A stretch of DNA of 64,000 nt from Actinomycetota bacterium (GTDB lineage Bacteria; Actinomycetota; Thermoleophilia; Miltoncostaeales; Miltoncostaeaceae), in assembly GCA_020636905.1 (NCBI GenBank), contig JACJWX010000009.1, positions 1 to 64,000 on the forward strand. The letters run 5' to 3'. Positions 36,327 to 45,117 of this stretch are shown one piece after another (position 1 is the stretch's first letter; each line of letters opens with the position of its first letter). The notes beneath the pieces were generated by a model, which was not told where the DNA came from, made no database searches, and saw nothing but the letters and a program-made list of their open reading frames with translations. A program made the translations under genes and the position numbers.

Positions 36327-36332
36327 CAGGGC

Positions 36333-37616
36333 ATGCCGACGACCATCGTGGTCGGTGCACAGTGGGGCGACGAGGGCAAGGGCAAGGTCGTCGACCTCCT
36401 TGCCGAGCGCAGCGACATGGTCGCTCGCTTCCAGGGGGGCAACAACGCCGGTCACACCATCGTCACCGGGGGCGAGACCTACAAGCTGCACCTCGTGCCG
36501 AGCGGGATCCTCTATCCCGGTACGACCTGCCTGATCGGGAGCGGCACGGTCGTCGATCCGGCGGCGCTGGTCGCCGAACTCGACTCCCTCGAAGAGCGCG
36601 GGGTGGCGCTCGACACGCTGCGGCTCTCGGGCAATGCGCACCTGATCATGCCGTACCACATCGCCCTGGACGGGGCGTCCGAAATGAAGCTCGGGCGGTT
36701 CTCGATCGGCACGACCCGGCGCGGGATCGGGCCTGCCTACCAGGACAAGGCGGCGCGGGTCGGCATCCGCGCCCAGGATCTCCTCGACGCGAAGATCCTG
36801 CTCGCGAAGCTGCAGATCGCCCTGGAGGAGAAGAACCAGCTCCTGGAGGTGTTGTACGGGCTTCCGCGCATGGACGCCGAGCAGATCGCCTCCGAACTCC
36901 AGCCGCATGCCGAGCGCCTGGCGCCGTTCATCGCCGACACCTCGCTGCTCGTGGACCGGGCGCTTCGCGAGGGTAAGCGTGTGCTGATGGAGGGCGCGCA
37001 GGGCACGTTGCTCGACATCGACCACGGCACGTACCCCTTCGTGACGTCATCGAATCCGATCGCCGGCGCCGCATGCGCGGGGATCGGCATCGGTCCCACG
37101 CGGATCGACCAGGTCATCGGCGTGAGCAAGGCATACACGACCCGGGTCGGTGAAGGCCCGTTCCCGACCGAGATCGACTCGGCCGCCGGTGAGCACATGC
37201 TCACCCAGGGCAACGAGTTCGGCACCACCACGGGACGCCAGCGCCGATGTGGATGGCTGGATCTCGTGGCCCTGCGCTACGCCGCGCGGCTCTCGGGGTT
37301 CACTGAGCTCGCGCTGACCAAACTGGACGTCCTGTCCGGCCTTCCCACGGTGCAGCTCTGCACCGCCTACCGCACCCCCGAGGGCGACCGGCTCACCGAG
37401 ATGCCCTATCACCAGACGGTGTTCCATCACTGCACGCCGGAGTACCGCGAGTTGCCGGGGTGGGACGACGATCTCACCGGCTGCCGGACGCTGGGCGACC
37501 TCCCGGCGGCGGCCCGGAACTACGTCGAGGCGATCGCCGACGCCGTCGAGGTGCCCATCACGCTCATCGGTACCGGGCAGGGCCGGCACGAGGTCATCGA
37601 CCGGGTCGAGATCTAG
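36333..37616 (+). CDS. purA: Adenylosuccinate synthetase
   Basis: A 427-residue GTP-dependent enzyme joining IMP and aspartate on the way to AMP. The P-loop-like WGDEGKGKVVD (residues ~10-20), GNNAGHTIV, the dimer Arg region TTRRGIGPAYQDKA, and TTTGRQRRCGWLD are present. AAGGAG lies 9 nt before the ATG, overlapping the end of dnaB. It closes the rpsF-dnaB block and is separated from the main purine operon by the sigma-factor genes. Confidence 0.97.
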   Translation: MPTTIVVGAQWGDEGKGKVVDLLAERSDMVARFQGGNNAGHTIVTGGETYKLHLVPSGILYPGTTCLIGSGTVVDPAALVAELDSLEERGVALDTLRLSGNAHLIMPYHIALDGASEMKLGRFSIGTTRRGIGPAYQDKAARVGIRAQDLLDAKILLAKLQIALEEKNQLLEVLYGLPRMDAEQIASELQPHAERLAPFIADTSLLVDRALREGKRVLMEGAQGTLLDIDHGTYPFVTSSNPIAGAACAGIGIGPTRIDQVIGVSKAYTTRVGEGPFPTEIDSAAGEHMLTQGNEFGTTTGRQRRCGWLDLVALRYAARLSGFTELALTKLDVLSGLPTVQLCTAYRTPEGDRLTEMPYHQTVFHHCTPEYRELPGWDDDLTGCRTLGDLPAAARNYVEAIADAVEVPITLIGTGQGRHEVIDRVEI

Positions 37617-37617
37617 T

Positions 37618-37646
37618 CGGTGACGGGCGAGTTCCGCCCGTCACCG
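37618..37646. terminator. Terminator after purA
   Basis: CGGTGACGGGCG (37618-37629) pairs with CGCCCGTCACCG (37635-37646) over AGTTC, starting two bases after the stop codon. It may also serve the convergent sigma-factor gene ending at 37699. Confidence 0.75.
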
Positions 37647-37698
37647 CCGTGGCGCGATCAACGACGCGGGTACCCGTCCGACGGGCGCCCGCGCATGT

Positions 37699-40065
37699 TC
37701 ACCTGACCAACCCCGGCGGGAGGTCCGGAGGCCCCGGGATGGCGTTCCGGGGCTGGGCGATCGGCGGCGGCTCGGGGATGGGCACCTCGACAACCGGGGG
37801 AGTGCCCGGGGCCGCCGGCACCGGATCCGGAACGGCCGGGAGGCCGGCGCTCGACGACACCGGTGCCGCCGGAGCATCCGCGGCCGGTGCGGGTTCCAGG
37901 GGGACGGCGACGGGTGATGCCGGGGGGTCGGAAACCGGCGTATCGGCCGGGACCTCGGAGGACGGCAGTTCGACGGAAACGGGGTTCCCGATCCCCCCGG
38001 TCGCCCCGGCAGTCACCGCGGCGATGGCGGGAGACGGCGACTGCGCGCGCTGAGCGACATCCGCACCACCGGTCCCTGCGGGGTTGTTCCCGTTCGTGCC
38101 GGTGCCGTTGCCATTGTTGCCCGCACCGTTGCCGTTGTTGCCGCTACCGGTGTTCCCGGTTCCACCGCCGGTGTCGGTGCCCGTACCGGTGTCCGTGCCG
38201 GTTCCGGCGCCGGGGCCGCCGGTCCCATCCGGGTTGTTGCCGTTCGTCCCGGTGCCATTCCCGTTGTTGCCCGCACCGTTCCCGTTGTTCCCGTTTCCGT
38301 TGTTGCCCGTGTCCGTCCCACCACCGGTACCCGTGTCGGTGCCACCGGTGCCGGTGCCGGTGCCGCCGCCGGTATCGGTCCCACCGCCAGTACCCGCATC
38401 CGTGCCACCACCGGCGCCCGTATCGGTCCCACCACCGGCACCCGTGTCCGTGCCACCACCGGTGCCGGTGCCGCCGCCGGTGCCGCCCGTGTCGCCCGTC
38501 GTGCCGGACGCGCCTCCTCCGACGGCGCCACCGGCGCCCGTCGACGTGTCGGTGCTCTGCTCGACGGAGGATCCGCCGCCCGTCTCCGTGGCCCCGGGGG
38601 ACGTCGACGATGCCGTGTCCGCCGTGGACGCGGCGGGTGGTGTTCCAGCGTCCTGGGCATCGGTCGGAGCGGTGGCCCCGCCGGAGGTCGCGCCGTCACC
38701 GGCGGCCGGCGTGCCGCTGTCGCCGGTGACCGGGCTTCCCGCGGCCCCCGCCGAGGGGCCTGACCCGCCGCCGGTTCCGGACGCGTCGGCCGGCCCGCCC
38801 GACCCGTTCCCGCCACCAGACGCGTCGCCGCCCCCGGCGCCCGAATCCGTCCCGCCGACGGAAACCGGCGCGGCTTGAGCTCCCTGACCTCCGCCGGCGG
38901 CCGAACCATCCGCCGGAGTTCCCGACGATGCGATGGGAACCAGGGCGGCGGAAACGCTCGCGGCATCGCGAGCGGAGGGCCCGGCGCCTCCGGCGCCCGC
39001 ACCGGAGGCGGGGCTCGACGCCGCGGGAACGGCCGTCGCGGCATCGCCGTTGAAGCCGCCACCCCCTTCAGACCCCGGAAGCCCCACGACGGCGATGCCG
39101 GCAAGCGCGAGTCCCACCGCCGCGGCTGCGGCGGCCGCCGCACCGCCGAGGCCCGCCTCGCGGATGCGCCCGAGCGGGTTGAACCCGCCGCCCGCCAGAA
39201 TCGCGGAACCTGAGCTCGCGGTGGGGAGCAGTTCGGACAGCCACGCCGCTGCCGCCGGGTACACCGGGATCCAACCCGCGAGGCGACGGCGCCGCTCGGC
39301 GTCCGCCGTGGCGAAGAGGGCACATCCCGGACACTCGCGGAGATGAGCGGCCACCCGACGACCGCGCATGACGCGCCGGTCGCCGTTGGCGATCCGGCTG
39401 CGTACCGCCGAACACGCGTCCTCGCGCCCGGCTTCGTTCTCGACCAGCGAAACGCGCGCGTCGTGGACGAGGCGCCGCACGTCCTCGGCGCTCGTCTTCA
39501 TCGCACCCGCGACGTGGCGATGCGAGAGCCCGCCGACCTCGCGCATCATCAGCGCCGCGCGCTGCCGCTCGGGCAGTCGGGCGATGTCCTGCAGCAGTGT
39601 CGAGATGCGCTCACGCCGTTCGACACGCTCATACGGCCCGGGAATCGCGCCTGACGGCACCTCGATCTCGTCGGGGAGCTCGACACCTTCCTGACGGGAC
39701 CGGATGACGCTGATGGCGGCGTTGTGGGTGATCCGGAACAGCCACGGCCGCAGCACGATGGGCGTGTCGCCGCCCTTCTGGAGCGCGCGATAGGCGTTCA
39801 CCATGGCCGTCTGGACGGCTTCCTCGGCGTCCTCGCGGTTGCCGGTGACGGTCCAGGCGTACTTGAGCAGCACGTCCTTGAACCGGGTGAAGACCACCTC
39901 GAACGCTCGCTGGTCGCCGTCCTGGACCAGCGTGGTCAGGGCCGCGTCACTCAGGGATGCGTAGGAGGAGCCTTGGGGTCGGGGTGCGAGGGTGGCCAAC
40001 GCAATCGGCTCCGGAAGGGAAGGTCGGGGATGCGTTCCGTCGCTCGGACGGGCGACCGTGCCCAC
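37699..40065 (-). CDS. ECF sigma factor fused to zinc-finger anti-sigma domain, membrane helix and low-complexity tail
   Basis: A 788-residue single-chain regulator. Sigma region 2 spans about residues 36-124 (GDQRAFEVVFTRFKDVLLKYA, PWLFRITHNAAISVIR) and region 4 about 153-210 (LPERQRAALMMREVGGLSHR). A zinc-finger anti-sigma motif follows: C218, then H241-x3-C245-x2-C248 (AAHLRECPGCALF). A transmembrane helix lies at about 307-329. The last 455 residues are Gly/Thr/Asn/Pro/Ala-rich, with internal repeats, and would be outside the cell. The GTG at 40065 gives this length; a TTG 22 codons downstream behind GGAG is an alternative. It lies 148 nt after the HD-GYP gene on the same strand. Tethering of the sigma factor until a surface signal releases it is inferred. 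Confidence 0.82.
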   Translation of the reverse strand: MGTVARPSDGTHPRPSLPEPIALATLAPRPQGSSYASLSDAALTTLVQDGDQRAFEVVFTRFKDVLLKYAWTVTGNREDAEEAVQTAMVNAYRALQKGGDTPIVLRPWLFRITHNAAISVIRSRQEGVELPDEIEVPSGAIPGPYERVERRERISTLLQDIARLPERQRAALMMREVGGLSHRHVAGAMKTSAEDVRRLVHDARVSLVENEAGREDACSAVRSRIANGDRRVMRGRRVAAHLRECPGCALFATADAERRRRLAGWIPVYPAAAAWLSELLPTASSGSAILAGGGFNPLGRIREAGLGGAAAAAAAAVGLALAGIAVVGLPGSEGGGGFNGDAATAVPAASSPASGAGAGGAGPSARDAASVSAALVPIASSGTPADGSAAGGGQGAQAAPVSVGGTDSGAGGGDASGGGNGSGGPADASGTGGGSGPSAGAAGSPVTGDSGTPAAGDGATSGGATAPTDAQDAGTPPAASTADTASSTSPGATETGGGSSVEQSTDTSTGAGGAVGGGASGTTGDTGGTGGGTGTGGGTDTGAGGGTDTGAGGGTDAGTGGGTDTGGGTGTGTGGTDTGTGGGTDTGNNGNGNNGNGAGNNGNGTGTNGNNPDGTGGPGAGTGTDTGTGTDTGGGTGNTGSGNNGNGAGNNGNGTGTNGNNPAGTGGADVAQRAQSPSPAIAAVTAGATGGIGNPVSVELPSSEVPADTPVSDPPASPVAVPLEPAPAADAPAAPVSSSAGLPAVPDPVPAAPGTPPVVEVPIPEPPPIAQPRNAIPGPPDLPPGLVR
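38067..38293. repeat. Direct repeat of about 77 bp, copies offset by 150 bp
   Basis: Segments 38067-38143 and 38217-38293 are nearly identical, aligning at an offset of exactly 150 bp (50 codons). They encode the repeated NNGNGTGTNGNNP block in the tail of the sigma-factor fusion. Confidence 0.6.
38383..38466. repeat. Tandem 24-bp units in the sigma-factor fusion tail
   Basis: Units starting at 38383, 38407, 38431 and 38455 begin ACCACCGG or ACCGCCAG and repeat every 24 bp. Each encodes eight residues of the GGGTDTGA type. The in-frame period fits expansion or contraction by slippage. Confidence 0.6.
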
Positions 40066-40147
40066 CTTCCGTGTACACCCGCTCGCCGGCGCGCGTTGCG
40101 CGTGAGACGCCAGAATCGATCACGAACTCTCCCGATTACCAGGCAAT

Positions 40148-40165
40148 CCTCCCCGAACGGGGAGG
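40148..40165. other. Hairpin between the HD-GYP and sigma-factor genes
   Basis: CCTCCCC (40148-40154) pairs with GGGGAGG (40159-40165) over a GAAC loop. There is no T run on the minus strand, so it may attenuate, terminate or simply stabilise the transcript. Confidence 0.3.
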
Positions 40166-40212
40166 GCTGCCGGACGAAATCCTCCGGCCTCGCCCGGCGG
40201 ATCGCCGCGTCG

Positions 40213-40908
40213 CTAAGCGGCGCCTCCGGCACGCAGGCGAAGGGGGGCCCACGACTCGGGCGTGCTGACCGAGCGAGGCCAGGCCCGTCGTTCGACCCGC
40301 GAGAGCGCGGCCGGAAGCGCGACCACGGCCCAGGGAGCGAACTGCGCCCCCTGCTCGGCGTAGCACTCCTCGAGTGCCTCGACGCGGGACAGCCCGCCGG
40401 ATTCGGGACGGGTCGTCATCGCGTCCCATGCATCGGCCAGCGCGAGGATCGCGGCACCGGCGGGGATGTCGCGGCCGGCGAGGCCGTAGGGGTAGCCGCC
40501 GCCGTCCCACCGCTCGTGGTGATGCTGGACCCAGGAGGTCTGCTCGGCATCGAGTGCCACCGCCACGACGGAGGCGCCGACGGTCGCGTGGAGGCGAACG
40601 AGCGCGTACTCGTCGGGGGTCAGGGCGCCGGCCTTGCAGAGCACGTCGTCCGGCACACAGACCTTGCCGACGTCATGGACCAGCGCCGCTTCGGCCAATC
40701 GCTCGGCGTCGCGTGCGGCCCACCCGAGCGCGTCGGCCAGGGCAACGACCAGGCGGGCGACCCGTTCGCTGTGGCCGGTCGTCGACGGATCTCGGGCGTC
40801 GACCGATCGGGCGAGATGACGGAGGCCGACGAGCGTGCGCCACCGCAACATGGCGCGGCCATTCACGTCACTCTGGTGTTCATCGATGCGTGGGAACCAG
40901 TCAATCAT
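40213..40908 (-). CDS. HD-GYP domain phosphodiesterase-like protein
   Basis: A 231-residue protein made almost wholly of one HD-GYP domain, the family that hydrolyses cyclic di-GMP and related dinucleotides. Metal motifs are complete: HSERVA, LVHDVGK, HHHERWDGGGYP and ADAWDAMTT. It has no sensor or receiver domain, so any input must come from elsewhere. The ATG at 40908 follows AAGGG closely. It is upstream of the sigma-factor fusion on the same strand behind an ECF-like promoter, suggesting one regulatory unit. Confidence 0.88.
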   Translation of the reverse strand: MIDWFPRIDEHQSDVNGRAMLRWRTLVGLRHLARSVDARDPSTTGHSERVARLVVALADALGWAARDAERLAEAALVHDVGKVCVPDDVLCKAGALTPDEYALVRLHATVGASVVAVALDAEQTSWVQHHHERWDGGGYPYGLAGRDIPAGAAILALADAWDAMTTRPESGGLSRVEALEECYAEQGAQFAPWAVVALPAALSRVERRAWPRSVSTPESWAPLRLRAGGAA

Positions 40909-40936
40909 TTGTCCCTTACAACGCGAGCACCGACAA

Positions 40937-40963
40937 AACGTTGGCCGCTACTTCACAACTTCC
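40937..40963 (-). promoter_or_regulatory. ECF-type promoter upstream of the HD-GYP/sigma-factor pair
   Basis: On the minus strand GGAAGT (40963-40958) and CGTT (40940-40937) are separated by 17 bp. This is the -35/-10 pattern of ECF sigma factors (GGAAC...CGTT). The predicted start near 40930 leaves a leader of about 22 nt containing AAGGG. Confidence 0.4.
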
Positions 40964-41010
40964 TCATCATTTGTTCGCTATTTGCGACAAACGACGGGCG
41001 GAAAAGCCGA

Positions 41011-41361
41011 TCAGGACGTGCTGATCGCCACGAGTGCGGCGACCCAGATCGCCAGAATCACCGCGCCCGCCAGCCACCCGCCTTCGAGTGCCACCGCGGC
41101 GATGAAGGTGGCCAGCACACCGCAGGCCAGCACCAGCCAGAGCACCCACCGCTGATCGGGTGACGTGGACGGCGCCCTCGCGTAGTCCATGACGGGGGCC
41201 TCACGCACGGGTCTGCGGTCCTCGATGTACGCGTCGAGCGCGCGCATGAGTTCGTGGGCCGCTTCGTGTCGATCGGGCGCCTCGGGCAGCCGCGCCAGCG
41301 CATCGACGATGAGCGCCCGCTGCGCCTCCCGGTCGGATGGCCGCTCACGATTGGTATCCAT
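41011..41361 (-). CDS. Small protein with two C-terminal membrane helices
   Basis: A 116-residue protein: a charged helical N-terminal half (REAQRALIVDALARLPEAPD, HEAAHELMRALDAYIEDRR) and two hydrophobic helices (about residues 72-90 and 94-113). No family is recognised. The ATG at 41361 has TACGAT 6 nt upstream. It is divergent from purD. Confidence 0.6.
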   Translation of the reverse strand: MDTNRERPSDREAQRALIVDALARLPEAPDRHEAAHELMRALDAYIEDRRPVREAPVMDYARAPSTSPDQRWVLWLVLACGVLATFIAAVALEGGWLAGAVILAIWVAALVAISTS

Positions 41362-41367
41362 GTCCCC

Positions 41368-41373
41368 ATCGTA
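41368..41373 (-). promoter_or_regulatory. Leaderless -10 box for the 116-residue membrane protein
   Basis: TACGAT on the minus strand ends 6 nt before the ATG at 41361. It shares the short divergent region with purD. Confidence 0.45.
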
Positions 41374-41410
41374 GCCTCGATCCCGGAATGGCCCGACCGG
41401 CCAACCGCGT

Positions 41411-42697
41411 ATGTGCGAGCATGCCCGCGTGTCAGCGACCGTCCTCGTGGTGGGAGGCGGCGGACGGGAGCACGCCATCGTGCGGGCTCTGTCGCGCTCG
41501 AACCGCCGCCCCAGAATTGTGTGCGCGCCGGGCAACGCCGGGATCGCGCTCGACGCCGAATGTGTCCCGGTCGACGCCACTGACGCCGGCGAGGTCACGC
41601 GACTGGCGCGAAGCATCGGCGCCGACCTCGCGGTGATCGGCCCTGAAGCGCCGCTCGTCGCCGGTGTGGCCGACGCTCTCCGCGCCGAGGGCATCCCGAC
41701 CGTGGGCCCGGGCGCCGCCGCCGCCCGCCTCGAGGGGAGCAAGGCCTTCTCCAAGGACGTGATGGTCGCCGCGGGTGTTCCGACGGCCCGGGCGATCACG
41801 GTGACGAGTGTCGAGGAGGGGATGGCCGCCGTCGCCGAGCTGGGTCCGTTCGTGGCCGTCAAGGCGGATGGACTGGCCGCGGGGAAAGGTGTCGTGGTCG
41901 CCCACGATCCCGACACCGCGCGGAGCGCGCTCGACGCCTGCCTGACGCACGGCGTCTTCGGCGACGCGGGCCGGCAGGTCGTCGTCGAAGAGGGCCTCAC
42001 CGGAAACGAGGTGTCGCTTCTGGCCGTCTGCTCCGGTGGTGTGGTGTCGCGCTTCCCGGCGGCGCGTGACTACAAGCCGATCGGCGAGGGCAACACCGGG
42101 CCGAACACGGGTGGAATGGGCTCGGTCTCGCCGATCCCGGACATTCCCGACGACATGGCGGACCGGCTGGTGGACGAGGTGCACCGCCCGGTGATCGCCG
42201 AACTGGAGCGGCGGGGCATCCCGTTCACCGGCGTGCTCTACGCCGGCCTCATGATGACCGCCGACGGCCCCCGCGTCCTCGAGTTCAACACCCGCTTCGG
42301 GGACCCCGAGACCCAGGCGCTGCTTCCGCGCCTGGACGAGGATCCCTACGACCTCATGGAGGCCATCGCGACGGGCACGCTCGAGGACCGCCCCGTGCGC
42401 ACCAGCGATGACGCCTGCGTCGCGGTCGTCCTCGCGGCGCACGGCTACCCGGGCACACCGCGGGGCGGTGACGTGATCTCGGGCCTGGAGGCCGCGGCGG
42501 CCACCGGCGCCGACGTGTTCCACGCGGGCACGGCCACCGACGCCGAGGGTCGCATCGTCACCGCCGGCGGCCGGGTGCTCGCGGTGGCGCGACGCGGCGC
42601 GACCGTCGCGGCCGCGAGGGCCGCGGCGTACGACTCTGCTTCGCACATCAGCTGGGAGGGCATGATCATGCGGCGTGACATCGCGAGCGGCCTGTGA
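41411..42697 (+). CDS. purD: Phosphoribosylamine-glycine ligase
   Basis: A 428-residue ATP-grasp enzyme, the second step of purine synthesis, making GAR. Motifs: VLVVGGGGREHAIVRAL, GPGAAAARLEGSKAFSKDVM, AVKADGLAAGKGVVVAHD, and TGGMGSVSPIPD. The ATG at 41411 is the longest start; GTG 41429 (MSATVLVVGGG) gives the family N-terminus and may be the real one. It opens a ten-gene purine operon and overlaps purB by 4 bases. Confidence 0.96.
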   Translation: MCEHARVSATVLVVGGGGREHAIVRALSRSNRRPRIVCAPGNAGIALDAECVPVDATDAGEVTRLARSIGADLAVIGPEAPLVAGVADALRAEGIPTVGPGAAAARLEGSKAFSKDVMVAAGVPTARAITVTSVEEGMAAVAELGPFVAVKADGLAAGKGVVVAHDPDTARSALDACLTHGVFGDAGRQVVVEEGLTGNEVSLLAVCSGGVVSRFPAARDYKPIGEGNTGPNTGGMGSVSPIPDIPDDMADRLVDEVHRPVIAELERRGIPFTGVLYAGLMMTADGPRVLEFNTRFGDPETQALLPRLDEDPYDLMEAIATGTLEDRPVRTSDDACVAVVLAAHGYPGTPRGGDVISGLEAAAATGADVFHAGTATDAEGRIVTAGGRVLAVARRGATVAAARAAAYDSASHISWEGMIMRRDIASGL

Positions 42698-43989
42698 TTC
42701 CGCGGTACTCGCGGCCGGACATGGCCGCGCTCTGGACCGACGAGGCGAAGCTCGGACGCTGGCTCGAGGTGGAACTCGCCGTGTGCCGGGCCTGGACCCG
42801 CCGGGGGGTCATTCCCGAGGCGGACCTCGCGACCATCGAGGCGCGCGCCGGGTTCAGCGTCGAGCGGACGCTGGAACTCGAGAAGACGACCAACCATGAC
42901 GTGGTGGCGTTCCTGACCGACGTCAACGAGCGGGTCGGCCCCGCGTCCCGGTGGATCCACTACGGCATGACCTCGAGCGACGTGCTCGACACGGGTCTCG
43001 GTCTGGCCATCGCCCGGGCGGGCGAGCAGCTGATCCCCGCGCAGGCCCGGCTGACCGCGGCGCTCAAGACACTCGCGCTCGATCACGCCGACACGGTGTG
43101 CGTGGGCCGCACCCACGGGGTCCACGCCGAGCCCATGAGCTTCGGCCTCAAGATGGCGACCTTCGCGATGGAGAGCGCCCGCAACGAGGACCGTCTTCGC
43201 CGCGCCTTCGCGCAGGCGGCGGTCGGTTGCCTGTCCGGTGCCGTGGGGACCTACGCGACCCTCGCCCCCGACCTCGAGGCCGAGGTGCTGGACGAACTCG
43301 GCCTGAATCCGGAGCCGGCCTCCAGCCAGGTGGTGGCCCGCGATCGACACGCCGAGCTCATGGCCCAGATGGCCGTCGCCGCGAGTTCGCTGGACCGGCT
43401 CGCCACCGAGTTGCGCCACCTGCAGCGGACCGAGGTGCGCGAGGCGGAGGAGGCCTTCACCGCCGGGCAGAAGGGCAGCTCGGCGATGCCGCACAAGCGG
43501 AACCCGATCACCGGGGAGCGCATCTCGGGACTGGCGCGGCTGATGCGGGGTCACGCGGTGGCCGCGATGGAGGATGTCGCCCTCTGGCATGAGCGCGACA
43601 TCTCCCACTCCTCGGTGGAACGCGTGATCCTGCCCGATGCCTGCCTGGCATACGACTACCTCCTCCACATCACCACACGATTGGTGACGGGCCTGGTCGT
43701 CTACCCGGAGCGGATGCGGGCGAACCTCGACAGCTCCGGCGGACTGGTGTTCAGCCAGCGTGTCCTGCTCGGCCTCGTCGAACGCGGCCTCACGCGCGAG
43801 GAGGCCTACGCGCTGGTGCAGCGGAACGCCATGCGCTGCTGGGACACCGGGACCCCGCTGCGCGAGCTGCTCGGCGCCGACCCCGAGGTGACCGCGGTGA
43901 TGGACCCGGCGACGCTGGACGACCTGTTCGACCCGGGCTGGTACCTGCGGCACATCCCGACGATCATGGATCGAGTGCGCGGCCTGTGA
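42694..43989 (+). CDS. purB: Adenylosuccinate lyase
   Basis: A 431-residue lyase that acts twice, releasing fumarate from SAICAR and from adenylosuccinate. The signature SSAMPHKRNPI is intact, along with THGVHAEPMSFG and the catalytic-loop region WHERDISHSSVERV. The GTG start overlaps the purD stop (GTGA) and its stop overlaps purC. It serves both the operon pathway and the PurA branch. Confidence 0.97.
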   Translation: MIPRYSRPDMAALWTDEAKLGRWLEVELAVCRAWTRRGVIPEADLATIEARAGFSVERTLELEKTTNHDVVAFLTDVNERVGPASRWIHYGMTSSDVLDTGLGLAIARAGEQLIPAQARLTAALKTLALDHADTVCVGRTHGVHAEPMSFGLKMATFAMESARNEDRLRRAFAQAAVGCLSGAVGTYATLAPDLEAEVLDELGLNPEPASSQVVARDRHAELMAQMAVAASSLDRLATELRHLQRTEVREAEEAFTAGQKGSSAMPHKRNPITGERISGLARLMRGHAVAAMEDVALWHERDISHSSVERVILPDACLAYDYLLHITTRLVTGLVVYPERMRANLDSSGGLVFSQRVLLGLVERGLTREEAYALVQRNAMRCWDTGTPLRELLGADPEVTAVMDPATLDDLFDPGWYLRHIPTIMDRVRGL

Positions 43990-44873
43990 CGGCCGAGCCG
44001 CTCCTCCGCGGAAAGGTGCGCGAGGTCTTCGCGGTGGGCGAGGACCGGCTCGTGCTGGTCACCAGCGATCGGATCTCGGCCTACGACGTGATCATGCCCA
44101 CGCCGATTCCGGGCAAGGGGCGGGTGCTCACGGCGCTCTCCGCGTACTGGTTCAGGACCCTGGCGGACGTCGTTCCGCACCACATGATCAGCACGGATCC
44201 CGAGGACATGCCCGAGGCCTTCCGCGCGGAGGCCCGTGAGGGCCGCGCGATGCTGGTCCGCCGGCTGGCGATGTTCGAGATCGAGTGTGTGGTGCGTGGG
44301 TACCTCGCGGGTTCTGGATGGCGCGAGTACCGCGACACCGGCGCGGTCTGCGGCCACGCCCTGCCGCCGGGCCTCCGCGAAGGCGACCGCCTGCCGACGC
44401 CGATCTTCACGCCGGCCACCAAGGCCACGAGCGGCCACGACGAAAACATCACCCGCGAACGCGCCGCGCAGATCGTTGGGGCCGACGCCGTTGCGGACCT
44501 GGAGCGGCTGTCCATCGAGCTGTACCGCCGCGGACACGATCGCTGCGCCGAGGTCGGGATCATCCTGGCCGACACCAAGTTCGAGTTCGGACGCGACGCC
44601 ACGGGCGGCATCGTGCTGGGCGACGAGGTCATGACGCCCGACAGTTCACGGTTCTGGCCGGCCGATGAATGGGTGCCCGGACGCCCGCAGCCGTCGTTCG
44701 ACAAGCAGTTCGTGCGTGACTGGCTCGATCAGCGCGGATGGGACCATTCGCCCCCCGGTCCGGAGCTGCCGGCGGAGGTGGTGGCCGGCACCCGCGATCG
44801 GTACAACGAGGCACACGCGCGCATCACCGGGGCCACCCCGGCCACCGATTCCCGGAACCCACAACCCAGGTGA
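43986..44873 (+). CDS. purC: Phosphoribosylaminoimidazole-succinocarboxamide synthase
   Basis: A 295-residue SAICAR synthase joining CAIR and aspartate. Motifs: LLRGKVREVFAVGEDRLVLV, SDRISAYDVIMP, ECVVRGYLAGSGWREY and LADTKFEFGRD. The length fits the longer yeast-like type more than the 240-residue E. coli type. The GTG start overlaps purB. CAIR must come from PurE/PurK activities encoded outside the window. Confidence 0.96.
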   Translation: MTAEPLLRGKVREVFAVGEDRLVLVTSDRISAYDVIMPTPIPGKGRVLTALSAYWFRTLADVVPHHMISTDPEDMPEAFRAEAREGRAMLVRRLAMFEIECVVRGYLAGSGWREYRDTGAVCGHALPPGLREGDRLPTPIFTPATKATSGHDENITRERAAQIVGADAVADLERLSIELYRRGHDRCAEVGIILADTKFEFGRDATGGIVLGDEVMTPDSSRFWPADEWVPGRPQPSFDKQFVRDWLDQRGWDHSPPGPELPAEVVAGTRDRYNEAHARITGATPATDSRNPQPR

Positions 44874-44877
44874 CGAA

Positions 44878-45117
44878 ATGACTCGCATCGTCGTGACGGT
44901 CATGCCCCGCGAGGGCGTGCTGGATCCACAGGGCCAAACCGTGCACGGGGCACTCGAACGGCTTGGATTCGACGGTGTGGGCGACGTTCGCATCGGCCGC
45001 CGGATCGAGCTCGAGCTCGAGGGGTCCAACCCGGAGGAGGCGGCCCGCGAGATGTGCCGCCGGCTGCTCGCCAACCCGCTCATCGAGGACTTCGACATCC
45101 AGGTGGAGGGCACGTGA
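44878..45117 (+). CDS. purS: FGAM synthase subunit PurS
   Basis: A 79-residue bridging subunit of the three-part FGAM synthetase (PurL-PurQ-PurS), passing ammonia between the glutaminase and synthetase. The family pattern PREGVLDPQGQTVHGAL and the late NPLIEDFDIQVE are clear. It starts 4 nt after purC, the only junction in the operon without an overlap, and overlaps purQ by 4 bases. Confidence 0.95.
   Translation: MTRIVVTVMPREGVLDPQGQTVHGALERLGFDGVGDVRIGRRIELELEGSNPEEAAREMCRRLLANPLIEDFDIQVEGT

Noticed and set aside
38067..38500. CRISPR-like or satellite repeat
   Set aside because: The repeats are in frame within a coding sequence, imperfect, and without unique spacers of constant length.
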